Notes: generated by a model from the letters alone, not told the origin. A stretch of DNA of 52,181 nt from Planctomycetota bacterium (GCA_016190145.1 JACPRD010000079.1:1-52181); one strand, 5' to 3'; shown: positions 14,972-24,272, counted from the stretch's first letter. Translations and numbers: made by a program.

Positions 14972-17896
14972 GTGAACCTCTGGCAGATCGAGACCGCCAT
15001 CCGCCCCGAACTCCCTGATCCCGCGGGCCGGGGAATCCTCGCCGAAGCCAGGGAAGCGGGCATTCCGTCAATTACGGATGTTCGGGTTGTTCGGGTCTTC
15101 CTCGTCCAGGCCGACCTCGACCGCGCCGCCGCCGAAAACGTCGCCGCCAACCTCTTCGCCGACCCCGTCACCGACCTCTGGACCCTCGATCCCCCCCTCG
15201 CGTCGAAACTCAAGGGCGACTGGAACACGATCACGATCACCCGTAAACCCGGCGTGATGGATCCCGTCGAAGAGTCCTCGCTCAAAGCCCTCCGCGACCT
15301 CGGCATCAACGCCCGCGCCGTCCGCGCCGGCCGCAAAATCCTCTTTGCAGGCACCGCCGCCGCTTCCCTCGAAAAATGGGCGCGCAAGTCGCTGGCGAAC
15401 GAGATCATCGACGACGTGCAGTTCCGGGACGTGCAGGTCCGGGAGATTCCGCCGGGCAAGCCGGCGCCGTTCCGGAGGCTGGAGATTCCGTTGCGGAAGG
15501 CGGACGCGAAGGAGCTCGAGCGGATCAGCCGCGACGGCCAGCTGTCGCTGACGCTCCGGGAGATGGAGGCGGTGCAGGCGCATTTCCGCAACGAGAAGCG
15601 CGACCCGACGGACGCGGAGCTCGAGACGGTGGCGCAGACGTGGAGCGAGCACTGCAAGCACAAGACGCTGACGGGCGTGATCGAGATGGGCGGGGAGCGG
15701 ATCGAGAATCTGCTGAAGAGCACGATCGCGAAGGCGACGGAGGCGGTGGCGGCGCCGTGGTGCCTGTCGGTGTTCAAGGACAACGCGGGGGTGATCGCGT
15801 TCGACGAGAAGTGGGCGCTGACGTTCAAGGTGGAGACGCACAACCATCCGAGCGCGCTCGAGCCGTACGGCGGTGCGGGGACGGGGATCGGCGGTGTGCT
15901 GCGCGACACGATGGGGTGCGGGCTGGGTGCGAAGCCGATCGCCAGCACGGACGTGTTCTGCGTGGCGTCGCCGGACGCGAAGGTCGAGGACCTGCCGCCC
16001 GGGGTGATTCACCCGAAGAAGGTGCTCCAGGGGGTGGTGAGCGGCGTGCGCGACTACGGCAACCGGATGGGCGTGCCGACGGTGAACGGCGCGGTGCTGT
16101 TCGACGAGCGGTACCTGGGAAACCCTCTCGTCTTTGCGGGAAACATCGGCCTGATTCCGCGCGGGGCGATCGAGAAGGAGGCGCGGCCGGGGGACGCGAT
16201 CGTCGTGGCGGGAGGGCGCACGGGCCGCGACGGCATCCACGGCGCGACATTCAGCTCGCTGGAACTCACGCACGAGAGCGAGGCGATCTCGAGCGGGGCC
16301 GTGCAGATCGGAAATGCGATCACGGAGAAGAGGCTGCTCGACGTCATGCTGGAGGCCCGCGACCAGGGGCTGTACCGGGCGGTGACGGACTGCGGCGCGG
16401 GCGGGCTCTCGAGCGCCGTGGGCGAGATGGGCGAGGCGTGCGGCGCGGACGTGAACCTCGACCGCGTGCCGCTCAAGTACGAGGGGCTTACGTACACGGA
16501 GATCTGGATCAGCGAAGCGCAGGAGCGGATGGTTTTCGCGGTGCCGCCCGAACGGCTCGCTGCGCTTCTCGCGCTGTTCGCGAGCGAGGACGTCGAGGCG
16601 ACGGAGATCGGCTCGTTCACCGACACGGGCCGCCTCCGTCTGCGGCATCGCGGGCAGCTCGTGGCGGATCTGGACCTGGAGTTCCTGCACAAAGGAGTTC
16701 CCGTCTGGACGCGGCAGGCCGAGTGGAACGCCCCGGCGGCCGTCGAGAAAGAGCGGCCCTCGAAGGACGATTTCTCCGACGACCTCGCCGCCCTCCTCCG
16801 GCACCCGAATATCGCTTCCAAGGAGTGGATCGTCCGCCTCTACGACCACGAGGTCCAGGGCCGTCTCGTGATCAAGCCGTTCCAGGGACCGGCCGCGGGG
16901 CCGGGGGACGCGGCGGTCATCCGGCCCGTTTTCGGCTCGAATCGCGGCGCGGCGATCGGCTGCGGGATGAACCCGTGGTACGGCGACCTCGATCCGTACG
17001 TGATGGCGCTCGCGGTCGTCGACGAGGCGCTGCGCAACGTGGTCGCCGTCGGCGGCGATCCCGCGCAGACCGCCATCCTCGACAATTTCGCGTGGGGCAA
17101 CTGCGCGAAGCCCGACCGGCTGGGCTCGCTCGTCCGCGCCGCGCAGGGTTGCCGCGACGCCGCGATCGCCTACCGCGCGCCGTTCATCAGCGGCAAGGAC
17201 TCGCTGAACAACGAGTTCACGCACGGCGGCCGGACCATCGCCATCCCGCCGTCTCTCCTCATTTCCGCCCTCTCTATCGTCCCCGACGTGACGCAGTGCG
17301 TCACGCTCGACCTCAAGGCGGAAGGCAATCCGCTCTGGCTCCTCGGCTGGAGCGCCGACGAAATGGGCGGGTCCCACTATCTCAAGCTTCGGGGTGAAAC
17401 CGGCGCGCGCCCGCCGCGCCCCGACCTCGAGCGCGCCCCGAAACTGCTCGCGGCCCTCCACGCCGCCATCCGCGCCGGCCTCGTCCGCTCCTGCCACGAC
17501 CTCTCCGAGGGCGGCCTCGCCGTCGCCGCGGCCGAAATGGCCATCGCCGGCGGCCTCGGCTGCGCCCTCATCCTCGACAGCGTCCCCGCCCCCGAAGGCC
17601 TCCCGTGGGACGCCGCCCTCTTCAGCGAGTCCTGCACCCGCTTCCTCGTCGAAGTCGACCGCGCCCGCGAAGGCGACTTCGCCCGCGCCTTCCTCGCCCA
17701 TCCCGCCGCCCGCGTCGGAGAAGTCACATCCTCGCCCATCGTCCGCTTCTTCCGCCTCTCCCGCGGCTCCTACGCCCTCGGCGCGGGCCGCGGCAAGGGC
17801 GCCGCGAAAGTCGACACGCGCGGCACGGGCAAACTCGTCTGCTCGATCGCGGTTGAAGCGGCGCGAAGGATGTGGAAGGGGACATTGGATTGGTAG
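14972..17896 (+). CDS. purL: Phosphoribosylformylglycinamidine synthase with fused PurS-like region
   Basis: This enzyme converts FGAR to FGAM in purine synthesis. The protein has 974 residues, between small PurL (about 740) and the large GATase-bearing PurL (about 1290). Residues 1-165 look like PurS-type segments (VRVVRVFLVQADLD; FRDVQVREIPPGKP). The synthase core follows: TWSEHCKHKTLTG, then FKVETHNHPSALEPYGGAGTG with the catalytic His, GGRTGRDGIHGATFSS, TDCGAGGLSSAVGEMG, then in the second half AVVDEALRNVVAVGGDP, FISGKDSLNNEF and CHDLSEGGLAVA. No glutaminase domain is present, so a separate PurQ is expected elsewhere. The start is GTG 14972 with AAGGA eight bases upstream. Third-position base use switches abruptly near 15370. 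Confidence 0.93.
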   Translation: MNLWQIETAIRPELPDPAGRGILAEAREAGIPSITDVRVVRVFLVQADLDRAAAENVAANLFADPVTDLWTLDPPLASKLKGDWNTITITRKPGVMDPVEESSLKALRDLGINARAVRAGRKILFAGTAAASLEKWARKSLANEIIDDVQFRDVQVREIPPGKPAPFRRLEIPLRKADAKELERISRDGQLSLTLREMEAVQAHFRNEKRDPTDAELETVAQTWSEHCKHKTLTGVIEMGGERIENLLKSTIAKATEAVAAPWCLSVFKDNAGVIAFDEKWALTFKVETHNHPSALEPYGGAGTGIGGVLRDTMGCGLGAKPIASTDVFCVASPDAKVEDLPPGVIHPKKVLQGVVSGVRDYGNRMGVPTVNGAVLFDERYLGNPLVFAGNIGLIPRGAIEKEARPGDAIVVAGGRTGRDGIHGATFSSLELTHESEAISSGAVQIGNAITEKRLLDVMLEARDQGLYRAVTDCGAGGLSSAVGEMGEACGADVNLDRVPLKYEGLTYTEIWISEAQERMVFAVPPERLAALLALFASEDVEATEIGSFTDTGRLRLRHRGQLVADLDLEFLHKGVPVWTRQAEWNAPAAVEKERPSKDDFSDDLAALLRHPNIASKEWIVRLYDHEVQGRLVIKPFQGPAAGPGDAAVIRPVFGSNRGAAIGCGMNPWYGDLDPYVMALAVVDEALRNVVAVGGDPAQTAILDNFAWGNCAKPDRLGSLVRAAQGCRDAAIAYRAPFISGKDSLNNEFTHGGRTIAIPPSLLISALSIVPDVTQCVTLDLKAEGNPLWLLGWSADEMGGSHYLKLRGETGARPPRPDLERAPKLLAALHAAIRAGLVRSCHDLSEGGLAVAAAEMAIAGGLGCALILDSVPAPEGLPWDAALFSESCTRFLVEVDRAREGDFARAFLAHPAARVGEVTSSPIVRFFRLSRGSYALGAGRGKGAAKVDTRGTGKLVCSIAVEAARRMWKGTLDW

Positions 17897-18076
17897 CGCG
17901 GGAGAATCATAAGCCATAAGCCATAAGGGTCGGCTCGACTCCAGACACGGCAGGTCGGAAGGAAATTACCGGAGATCGCCTGGAGGGCTCGCCGACTGCA
18001 CCGTCCAGTTTCCGCTTGCGGCGCCCGAGCCTTCCAGTAGGCTGTCGCCCTCACCGGGGCCGAAAGAGAGGTCGTC
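17897..18076. other. Intergenic region with ATAAGCC tandem repeat
   Basis: ATCATAAGCCATAAGCCATAAG at 17907-17928 is a tandem unit that is the reverse complement of the repeat at 13610-13639. The rest up to asd shows no recognisable element. Confidence 0.5.
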
Positions 18077-19084
18077 ATGTCGCCGAAGAACGTCGTCATC
18101 GTGGGCGCGACCGGAGCGGTCGGGCAGGAATTCCTCAAGGTTCTCGAGCAGCGCGAGTTTCCGGTGAAGAGCCTGAAGCTGTGCGCGAGCGCGAAATCGA
18201 AGGGGAAGGCGCTCAGATTTCGCGGCGACACCCTGAAGGTGGAGGAGCTGAAGGCGGACACGTTCAAGGGCCGGGAGATCGGGCTGTTCTCGGCCGGTTC
18301 CGCCGTGTCGAAGGAGTTCGCGCCGATCGCGGCCAGGGCCGGGTGCGTGGTCGTGGACAACACCAGCGCCTGGCGCATGGATCCCGAGGTGCCGCTCGTG
18401 GTGCCGGAGGTGAATCCGAAGGCGCTCCAGGCGCACAACGGGATCATCGCGAACCCGAACTGCTCGACCATCGGCCTCGTCGTCGTCCTGAAGCCTCTTC
18501 ACGACAAGGCCCGCATCCGCCGTGTCGTGGTGACGACGTTCCAGTCCGTCTCGGGGGCCGGCGCGCGCGCGCTGGAGGAGTGCGTCGAGGAATCGAAGGC
18601 GGTGCTGGCGGGGAGGGATTTCAAGCGGTCGATTTTTCCGCACCAGATCGCGTTCAACTGCATTCCGCAGATCGGGCAGAAGGCGGAGACGTTTCAGCCG
18701 ACGGGGTACACGGACGAGGAGACGAAGATGATCTTCGAGACGAAGAAGATCATGGAGGACGACGCGATCCAGGTCGCGCCGACGTGCGTACGCGTCCCGG
18801 TGATGCGCTGCCACAGCGAGTCGGTGAACGTCGAGTGCGCGAAGCCGATCACGGCGGACCGGGCGCGCGAGATCCTGAAGTCGGCGCCGGGGGTCAAGGT
18901 CGTGGACGATCCGTCGAAGATGGAGTACCCGCTCGCGACGATGGCGGCGGGGAAGGACGAGTGTTTCGTCGGCCGGATCCGCCTTGATCCGACGGTCGAG
19001 AACGGCCTGCACCTCTGGATCGTGAGCGACAACATCCGCAAGGGCGCGGCGCTCAACGCGGTCCAGATCGCGGAAATGCTGTAA
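18077..19084 (+). CDS. asd: Aspartate-semialdehyde dehydrogenase
   Basis: The enzyme reduces aspartyl phosphate with NADPH to aspartate semialdehyde, the branch point for lysine, diaminopimelate, threonine and methionine. The protein has 335 residues, the usual length. It carries the N-terminal nucleotide-binding VVIVGATGAVGQEFLKVLEQ, VVDNTSAWRMDPEVPLVVPE, the catalytic cysteine in ANPNCSTIG, FQSVSGAGARA, and the substrate region VRVPVMRCHSE. ATG 18077 has GAGAGG upstream. It stands between purL and the TPR gene. Confidence 0.96.
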   Translation: MSPKNVVIVGATGAVGQEFLKVLEQREFPVKSLKLCASAKSKGKALRFRGDTLKVEELKADTFKGREIGLFSAGSAVSKEFAPIAARAGCVVVDNTSAWRMDPEVPLVVPEVNPKALQAHNGIIANPNCSTIGLVVVLKPLHDKARIRRVVVTTFQSVSGAGARALEECVEESKAVLAGRDFKRSIFPHQIAFNCIPQIGQKAETFQPTGYTDEETKMIFETKKIMEDDAIQVAPTCVRVPVMRCHSESVNVECAKPITADRAREILKSAPGVKVVDDPSKMEYPLATMAAGKDECFVGRIRLDPTVENGLHLWIVSDNIRKGAALNAVQIAEML

Positions 19085-19149
19085 GGGCGTTCCTGGTGCT
19101 TCGTTTCTCGTTCATCGTTTCGGCGGCGGTGGAACGGTATGCTGCCGGC

Positions 19150-20190
19150 ATGCGCGTGAGATCCGGCGGGGCGGGGCTTCTCGTGGGCCTCGCCCTCTTC
19201 TGTTTCCGGACTGCCTTCGCGGAAGAGCCCATCGCCGAGTCGCGGCGGCTCAGGGCCGACGGGGAGTACGAGCGGGCGATCGCGGTGCTGGAGGCGGCGC
19301 TCGCGAAGGAAGCGGGGCGTCTCGACCTGCGCGTGGCGGTGCAAAACGTCGAGATGGAGTCCGGGAAACCGGGGCTCGTCGAACGGTACGAGAAGCTCCA
19401 GGACGGAAGTGCCGACGCCAGGTACCTGCTGGCCCGGCTGCGTCCTTCGGCGCAGGAATTCACCGAGGTGCTGAAGATGCAGCCGAAGCACGTCGCGGCG
19501 CGGCGGGCCCTGGCCGTGTACGCGGCCTGGAAGGGGCCATGGGATGAGGCGGACCGGGGATTCCGGGCGCTGATCGAGGAGAACCCGCGCGATGCCGAGA
19601 CGCGGCACCGGTTCGCGATGGCGCTGTACAACCGCGGCGAATGGGAGAGCGCGATCGTGCAGTGGGGACTGGCCGCCGAAGCCGATCCGGGGTATCCGGA
19701 AGCGTGGTACGGCCTCGGCATGGCCTGGAGCACGCGGGCCAACTGGGCCTCGGCGGCCGTCGCCTTCCAGCGCGCCCTCGGACTCGACCCGTCGCACTGG
19801 CGGGCGCGCGAAGGACTCGTGATCGCGCTGGCGGGGCAGGGGAGGTGGGCGGAGACCGCCGCCCACCGGCAGTTCTTCCGTGACCGGCGCGGCAAGGTGC
19901 CGGCGATCAGGGAGTCGATCACGATCGCGTTCGTCGTCCGCCCGGAGAACGCGGTCGCCGTGCGGGAGGCGCTGGCCCCCGGCGCCGCATGGGTCTACCG
20001 CTTCGATTTTTTCCGCCCCGACACGGCCGCTCAAGAGGCGGACGTCGAAAAACCGATAAGGACCATGGAGTTGCGTCGATTCGAGGGCCGCGTGGCCCTG
20101 GGCGAAACGGGCCCCGACGGCCGCTTCACCGAATCCCGGTCGTGGACCGATGTCCCCGCGCCCGAAACGCTTCTCCAGGAGGCCCGCTAG
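19150..20190 (+). CDS. Secreted TPR-repeat protein
   Basis: The protein has 346 residues with a signal peptide (about 1-24, MRVRSGGAGLLVGLALFCF then TAFAEE). Tetratricopeptide helices span about 25-270, for example AEADPGYPEAWYGLGMAWST and AAVAFQRALGLDPSHWRARE. The last 80 residues are not helical-repeat-like. The ATG at 19150 is chosen for the signal peptide; an in-frame GTG at 19096 exists. It leads a tight plus-strand run with the DUF1232-like gene, truA, cvpA and a glycosyltransferase. The role is unknown, probably protein-protein scaffolding in the envelope. Confidence 0.7.
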   Translation: MRVRSGGAGLLVGLALFCFRTAFAEEPIAESRRLRADGEYERAIAVLEAALAKEAGRLDLRVAVQNVEMESGKPGLVERYEKLQDGSADARYLLARLRPSAQEFTEVLKMQPKHVAARRALAVYAAWKGPWDEADRGFRALIEENPRDAETRHRFAMALYNRGEWESAIVQWGLAAEADPGYPEAWYGLGMAWSTRANWASAAVAFQRALGLDPSHWRAREGLVIALAGQGRWAETAAHRQFFRDRRGKVPAIRESITIAFVVRPENAVAVREALAPGAAWVYRFDFFRPDTAAQEADVEKPIRTMELRRFEGRVALGETGPDGRFTESRSWTDVPAPETLLQEAR

Positions 20191-20198
20191 GAGACGCG

Positions 20199-20429
20199 AT
20201 GGACTCGAGCATCTGGCGGATCGCCCGTTCGACGATCGTGTGGCTGACGTGCATTTCGCTGACGGTGTACATGCTGAACCCTGGGCGGGGCCAGGCGGAG
20301 ATCCTGCCGGACAATCTGCAGTTCTTCGGAAACCTCGACGAGCTGGTGGCGACGGTGATCCTGATTTCGGGCCTGCGGTATTTCGGGCTGGACGTCGCCC
20401 GGTTTTTCGCGAAAGGGCCGGGCGAATGA
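20199..20429 (+). CDS. Small DUF1232-like membrane protein
   Basis: This is a 76-residue protein with one hydrophobic segment near residues 11-25 and another around 50-65. The motif EILPDNLQFFGNLDELVATV resembles the xLIPDxIPxxGxxDD core of DUF1232 (YkvA-like) proteins, whose function is unclear. ATG 20199 has TAGGAGA upstream, eight bases after the previous stop. Its TGA overlaps the truA ATG (ATGA). Confidence 0.7.
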   Translation: MDSSIWRIARSTIVWLTCISLTVYMLNPGRGQAEILPDNLQFFGNLDELVATVILISGLRYFGLDVARFFAKGPGE

Positions 20430-21175
20430 ACGGGGAGCCGCGGCGGAACGTCCGGCTGCTGATCGAATACGAGGGGACGGCCTACGCGGGGTGGCAGCTG
20501 CAGCACGACCGGTCGACGGTCCAGGGGGCGGTGATGCGCGCGATCGAGCTGGCGCTGGGCGAGAAGACGACGGTTTACGGCGCGAGCCGGACCGACGCGG
20601 GCGTGCATGCGCGCGGGCAGGTCGCGAATTTCCGGACGGCGAGCGGCCTGGCGGCCTGGAAGATCGGGCACGCGCTGAATGCGCACCTGCCGGAGGACGT
20701 CGCGGTGCTCGAGGCCGGGGACGCGCCCGCGGAGTTCCATTCGCAGTTCATGGCGAAGGGAAAGCACTACCGCTACGTGGTGCGGAACGACAAGTACCGC
20801 TCGGCGCTCGACCGCGCGTTCTGCCATCTCGTGCGCGGGGATCTCGACCTTGACGCGATGCAGCAGGGCGCGCGCCGGCTCGTCGGGACGCACGACTTCC
20901 GCGCGATGGCCACCCAGAACGAGACGAAGAAGAACACGACGCGCACGATGAGGCGCGTGGAGTGGGTGAAGCACGAGGCGTATCTGCATCTCGAGGTCGA
21001 GGGCGACGGGTTCCTCTACAACATGGTGAGGACGTTTGTCGGGACCCTGCTCAAGATCGGGAAGGGCGGGCTCGGACCCGAAGACATCCCGCGGATTCTC
21101 GCGTCGAAGGACCGCCGGAAGGCGGGTCCCGTGGCGCCGGCGAAGGGGTTGTTCCTGATGAAGGTGGAGTACTGA
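20426..21175 (+). CDS. truA: tRNA pseudouridine(38-40) synthase
   Basis: The enzyme isomerises uridines 38-40 in the anticodon arm of tRNAs. The protein has 249 residues, typical for TruA. The N-terminal LLIEYEGTAYAGWQLQ, the catalytic aspartate in YGASRTDAGVHARGQ, HYRYVVRN and the C-terminal EGDGFLYNMVRTFVGTLLKIG are diagnostic. ATG 20426 overlaps the preceding stop, so translation is coupled. The cvpA start follows its stop directly. Confidence 0.96.
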   Translation: MNGEPRRNVRLLIEYEGTAYAGWQLQHDRSTVQGAVMRAIELALGEKTTVYGASRTDAGVHARGQVANFRTASGLAAWKIGHALNAHLPEDVAVLEAGDAPAEFHSQFMAKGKHYRYVVRNDKYRSALDRAFCHLVRGDLDLDAMQQGARRLVGTHDFRAMATQNETKKNTTRTMRRVEWVKHEAYLHLEVEGDGFLYNMVRTFVGTLLKIGKGGLGPEDIPRILASKDRRKAGPVAPAKGLFLMKVEY

Positions 21176-21763
21176 GTGAACTGGCTCGACGCCGCCATCC
21201 TGCTCACCCTCGCGCTGGGCTGCTTCCTCGGAGCGCTCTCGGGCGCCTTCTGGCAGATCGCCCGCATCGTCATGGTCGCCGCCGGAGCCGTCGCCTCCCT
21301 GCGCTGGGGCGGCTGGGCCGCCGAAATCCTCTCGAACCGATTCAACGACGGCGTTGCGGCCGTGCTCGGCTATTTCGCCGTCTTCTTCTTCTCGTGCATG
21401 TCCGTCTACCTCGTCTCGTTCGTGATCGACCAGGGGATCCGCGCGTCAGAGCTCAAGGGATTCGACCGCGGCCTGGGCGCGGCGCTGGGCGGCGCCAAGG
21501 CGCTCGCGGCCGTCGTGGTGGCGCTCGCGGGACTGTCCATGTACCCGACCCCTCAGTTCGCCGCGGACGTGCAGGGGAGCCTCGTCGCCCCGGCGCTTCT
21601 CAAGGGCGCGAAGTCGCTGATGCCGGTGGAAGCACGGGAGCGCGTGCAGGCGGTGCTGGACGACGTGCAGCGGCGCCTCGAGCCCCTCTACGGCCGGACG
21701 GCGCCCGACGGCGCGCGGATGATCGTCGCCCCCGCCGCGACCCGTTCGGGAGAACGGCGGTGA
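21176..21763 (+). CDS. CvpA family membrane protein
   Basis: The protein has 195 residues with four hydrophobic helices in the first 120 (WLDAAILLTLALGCFLGALS; IVMVAAGAVASL; VLGYFAVFFFSCMSVYLVSF; AKALAAVVVALAGLSMY). It has the conserved KGFDRGLGAALGGAK loop of CvpA proteins. The C-terminal 70 residues are soluble. E. coli CvpA is linked to colicin V production and envelope tolerance; the family role is not settled. The GTG start at 21176 follows the truA stop with no gap. Confidence 0.88.
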   Translation: MNWLDAAILLTLALGCFLGALSGAFWQIARIVMVAAGAVASLRWGGWAAEILSNRFNDGVAAVLGYFAVFFFSCMSVYLVSFVIDQGIRASELKGFDRGLGAALGGAKALAAVVVALAGLSMYPTPQFAADVQGSLVAPALLKGAKSLMPVEARERVQAVLDDVQRRLEPLYGRTAPDGARMIVAPAATRSGERR

Positions 21764-22923
21764 CCGCCAGGCCGCGCGTGATCCACGTCATCACGCGCCT
21801 GATCCTCGGCGGCGCCCAGGAGAACACCCTCCTCACGGTCGAAGGCCTGCACCGCCGCGGCTGGAACGTGCGGCTCGCGACCGGCCCCGCGGAGGGCCCC
21901 GAGGGTGAACTGATCACACGCGCCCGCCGCGGAGGCTTCCCGGTCGACGACGTCCCCACGCTGCGCCGCGCCGTCCGGCCCGTCGCCGACGCCGCCGCCT
22001 TCCTCGCCCTCGCGCGGCTCTTCCGCCGCGAACGCCCCGACATCGTCCACACCCACTCCTCCAAGGCCGGCATCCTCGGCCGTTTCGCCGCCGCCGCGGC
22101 GGGCGTCCCCCGCATCTTCCACACCATCCACGGGCTGCCGTTCCACCCGTACGCCCGGCGCTCAGCCAACGCCCTGTTCATTGCCTCCGAACGCGCCGCC
22201 GCGGCCGTCACCGAGAAACTGGTCGTGGTCGCCGACGCGATGCGCCGGAAGGCCCTCGCCGCCGGCGTCGGCCGGCCCGGACAGTACGTGCGGGTCTGGA
22301 GCGGCATGGAAGTGGAGCCGTTCCTCAACCTGCGGAAGCCGCGCGAGGAGATTCGCCGCGCGCTGGGCCTTCCCGCCGACGCGCTCGTGTGCTGCAAGGT
22401 CGCGCGCCTGTTCGAGCTCAAGGGGCACGATTTCGTGCTCGAGGCGGCGGCGCAGGCGGACCCGCGGGTGCATTACCTGTTCGTCGGCGACGGCCTCTGG
22501 CGGGACCGACTGGCGCGGAAGGCCGCGAGCCTCGGCCTCTCCGACCGGATCCATTTCGCCGGCCTCGTTCCCCCTTCCGACGTCCCCGACTGCCTCCACG
22601 CGTCGGATTTCCTCGTCCACGCTTCCCTCCGTGAGGGGCTCGCACGCGTCCTCCCGCAGGCGCTTCTCGCCGGGCTCCCCGCGATCTCCTTCGACACCGA
22701 CGGCGCGAACGAGGTGATCGAAGAAGGGGTCACCGGTCTATTGGTCCGGCCTGAAGACGTCCGCGGGCTTGCGGCGGCGATCAATCGAGTGGTCGCGGAC
22801 CCCTCGGCGGCGCGGAGGTGGGGGGAACGCGGCCGTGAGGTGTGCCGGGAGCGGTTTTCCGCCGACGCGATGGTGCGGGCGCTGGAAGGACTGTACCTGT
22901 CGGAGGAGGCGGACCGCCCCTGA
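21760..22923 (+). CDS. Glycosyltransferase family 4
   Basis: This is a 387-residue GT-B fold enzyme. The N-terminal domain has VIHVITRLILGGAQENTLL and IVHTHSSKAGILGR. The C-terminal sugar-nucleotide domain has CCKVARLFELKGHDFVLEA, HYLFVGDGLWR, the EGLARVLPQALLAGLPAIS retaining-GT motif and FSADAMV near the end. It should build a cell-surface glycan or glycolipid; donor and acceptor cannot be identified. GTG 21760 overlaps the cvpA stop (GTGA). No other polysaccharide genes are nearby. Confidence 0.9.
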   Translation: MTARPRVIHVITRLILGGAQENTLLTVEGLHRRGWNVRLATGPAEGPEGELITRARRGGFPVDDVPTLRRAVRPVADAAAFLALARLFRRERPDIVHTHSSKAGILGRFAAAAAGVPRIFHTIHGLPFHPYARRSANALFIASERAAAAVTEKLVVVADAMRRKALAAGVGRPGQYVRVWSGMEVEPFLNLRKPREEIRRALGLPADALVCCKVARLFELKGHDFVLEAAAQADPRVHYLFVGDGLWRDRLARKAASLGLSDRIHFAGLVPPSDVPDCLHASDFLVHASLREGLARVLPQALLAGLPAISFDTDGANEVIEEGVTGLLVRPEDVRGLAAAINRVVADPSAARRWGERGREVCRERFSADAMVRALEGLYLSEEADRP

Positions 22924-23011
22924 GAGTCACCCGGCTCCGCGCCAGGATTGCTGGACCCGTCGCCGGCTGCTACAATCGCCCTAACCCCTTGGCGCCTCGG
23001 AGACTTCACCA

Positions 23012-23791
23012 GTGGTGAAGGCCATCATCTCGGACATTCACGCCAACCTCGACGCGTTCGAGGCGGTCCTGAAGGACATCAAGGAACAGGGGATCACCCA
23101 GATTCAATGCCTGGGCGACGTCGTGGGCTACGGCCCCAATCCCATCGAATGCTGCGACCGCACGCGGGAAATCGCGGAGTGGTGCCTCCTCGGCAATCAC
23201 GACGAAGCCGTCGTGGACGAAGTCGTCGGGGGCATCGGATTCAACCCCCTGGCGCGGGAAGTCATCGAGTGGCACCGGAGCGAGCTGAAACCCGGCTGGC
23301 TCTCCCCCCGCGCCAAGAAGGAACGCTGGGATTGGCTCAGGTCGCTTCCCCGCCTCAAGAAAGACGGCGACGTCATGTACGTCCACGGCTCTCCGCGCGA
23401 CCCGACGATGGAATACGTGCTGAGGAGCGACTGCGAGGACCTGATGGGGGGCATCCCGGACAAGATCCGGGAGTGCTTCGAGAAGATGGACTGGATCTGC
23501 TTCAACGGGCACACGCACGACCCGGGAGTGATCACCGACGACGGAAAATTCCACACGCCCGCGGACCTGAACATGGAGTACCGCTTCGAAAAGGGCCGCA
23601 AGGCCCTGATCAACGTCGGATCGGTGGGTCAGCCGCGGGACGGGGATCCGCGGTCGTGCTACGTGGTGATCGACGGGGAGCTGCTCCGCTACCGGCGTGT
23701 GGAGTACGACACGAAGGCGGTGGCGGAGAAGATCCGGAAGATTCCCGCGATCGACCCGAGGATGGGGGAGAGGCTGAGCGTAGGACGTTGA
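23012..23791 (+). CDS. Calcineurin-like metallophosphoesterase
   Basis: The protein has 259 residues and contains the complete five-block metal site in order: SDIHANLDAF, GDVVGYGPNP, LGNHDEA, VHGSPRD, NGHTHDPG, then NVGSVGQPRDGDP. This is the YfcE/MJ0936-like branch of two-metal phosphoesterases. The substrate is unknown. The start is GTG 23012. It precedes hpf in the same direction. Confidence 0.9.
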   Translation: MVKAIISDIHANLDAFEAVLKDIKEQGITQIQCLGDVVGYGPNPIECCDRTREIAEWCLLGNHDEAVVDEVVGGIGFNPLAREVIEWHRSELKPGWLSPRAKKERWDWLRSLPRLKKDGDVMYVHGSPRDPTMEYVLRSDCEDLMGGIPDKIRECFEKMDWICFNGHTHDPGVITDDGKFHTPADLNMEYRFEKGRKALINVGSVGQPRDGDPRSCYVVIDGELLRYRRVEYDTKAVAEKIRKIPAIDPRMGERLSVGR

Positions 23792-23884
23792 GCGGCGGCG
23801 TTCCCCCCGGGCGAAACCGAGCGAAGCGCGGGGGGCGGTGCCGGCGGGACGGGAGAACCTGCGTGCCTTTCGGGAGATTTGCCT

Positions 23885-24253
23885 ATGCGTGTGCAGATTG
23901 CCGTGAAGCACATCGATATCACGGAGGAGATGAAGGACTACGCGGAGGAGCGGGCCGAAAAGATGGCGCGCTACTTCGACCGGGTGAACGCGGTGCACGT
24001 GGTGCTGAATCGCGACGGCAACCTGTACAGCGCGGAGATGATCTGCCATGGCGTTCGCGGGAAGGACCTGGTGTGCTCTGAGCGGGACAAGGACGTCTTC
24101 GCCGCGATGGATCTCGTGACGGACAAGATGGAGCGGCAGCTCACGAAGCTCAAGGAGAAGGTCCGGGGACACCACGTGAAGGAGAACAACAAGAACGGGA
24201 CGCCGGAGCTGCCGAGTTCGGACCAGAAGGAACTCGGAGAGGACTGGCTCTGA
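23885..24253 (+). CDS. hpf: Ribosome hibernation-promoting factor, short form
   Basis: The protein has 122 residues. The HPF/YfiA fold is clear: MRVQIAVKHIDITEEMKDYA, then VVLNRDGNLYSAEMICHG and AAMDLVTDKMERQLTKLKEK. It lacks the C-terminal dimerisation domain of long HPF; a hydrophilic 25-residue tail replaces it. The protein binds the 30S decoding site in stationary phase. ATG 23885 with GGGAG eight bases upstream is preferred over TTG 23879. Adjacent ptsN is the arrangement also found in the rpoN-hpf-ptsN clusters of proteobacteria, though rpoN is absent here. Confidence 0.93.
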   Translation: MRVQIAVKHIDITEEMKDYAEERAEKMARYFDRVNAVHVVLNRDGNLYSAEMICHGVRGKDLVCSERDKDVFAAMDLVTDKMERQLTKLKEKVRGHHVKENNKNGTPELPSSDQKELGEDWL

Positions 24254-24272
24254 CGAAGGACGTTCCGGGGGC

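Noticed and set aside
23803..23835. C6/G6 inverted repeat after the phosphoesterase gene
   Set aside because: The long irregular loop and the absence of a T-run make it no better than expected in GC-rich DNA.
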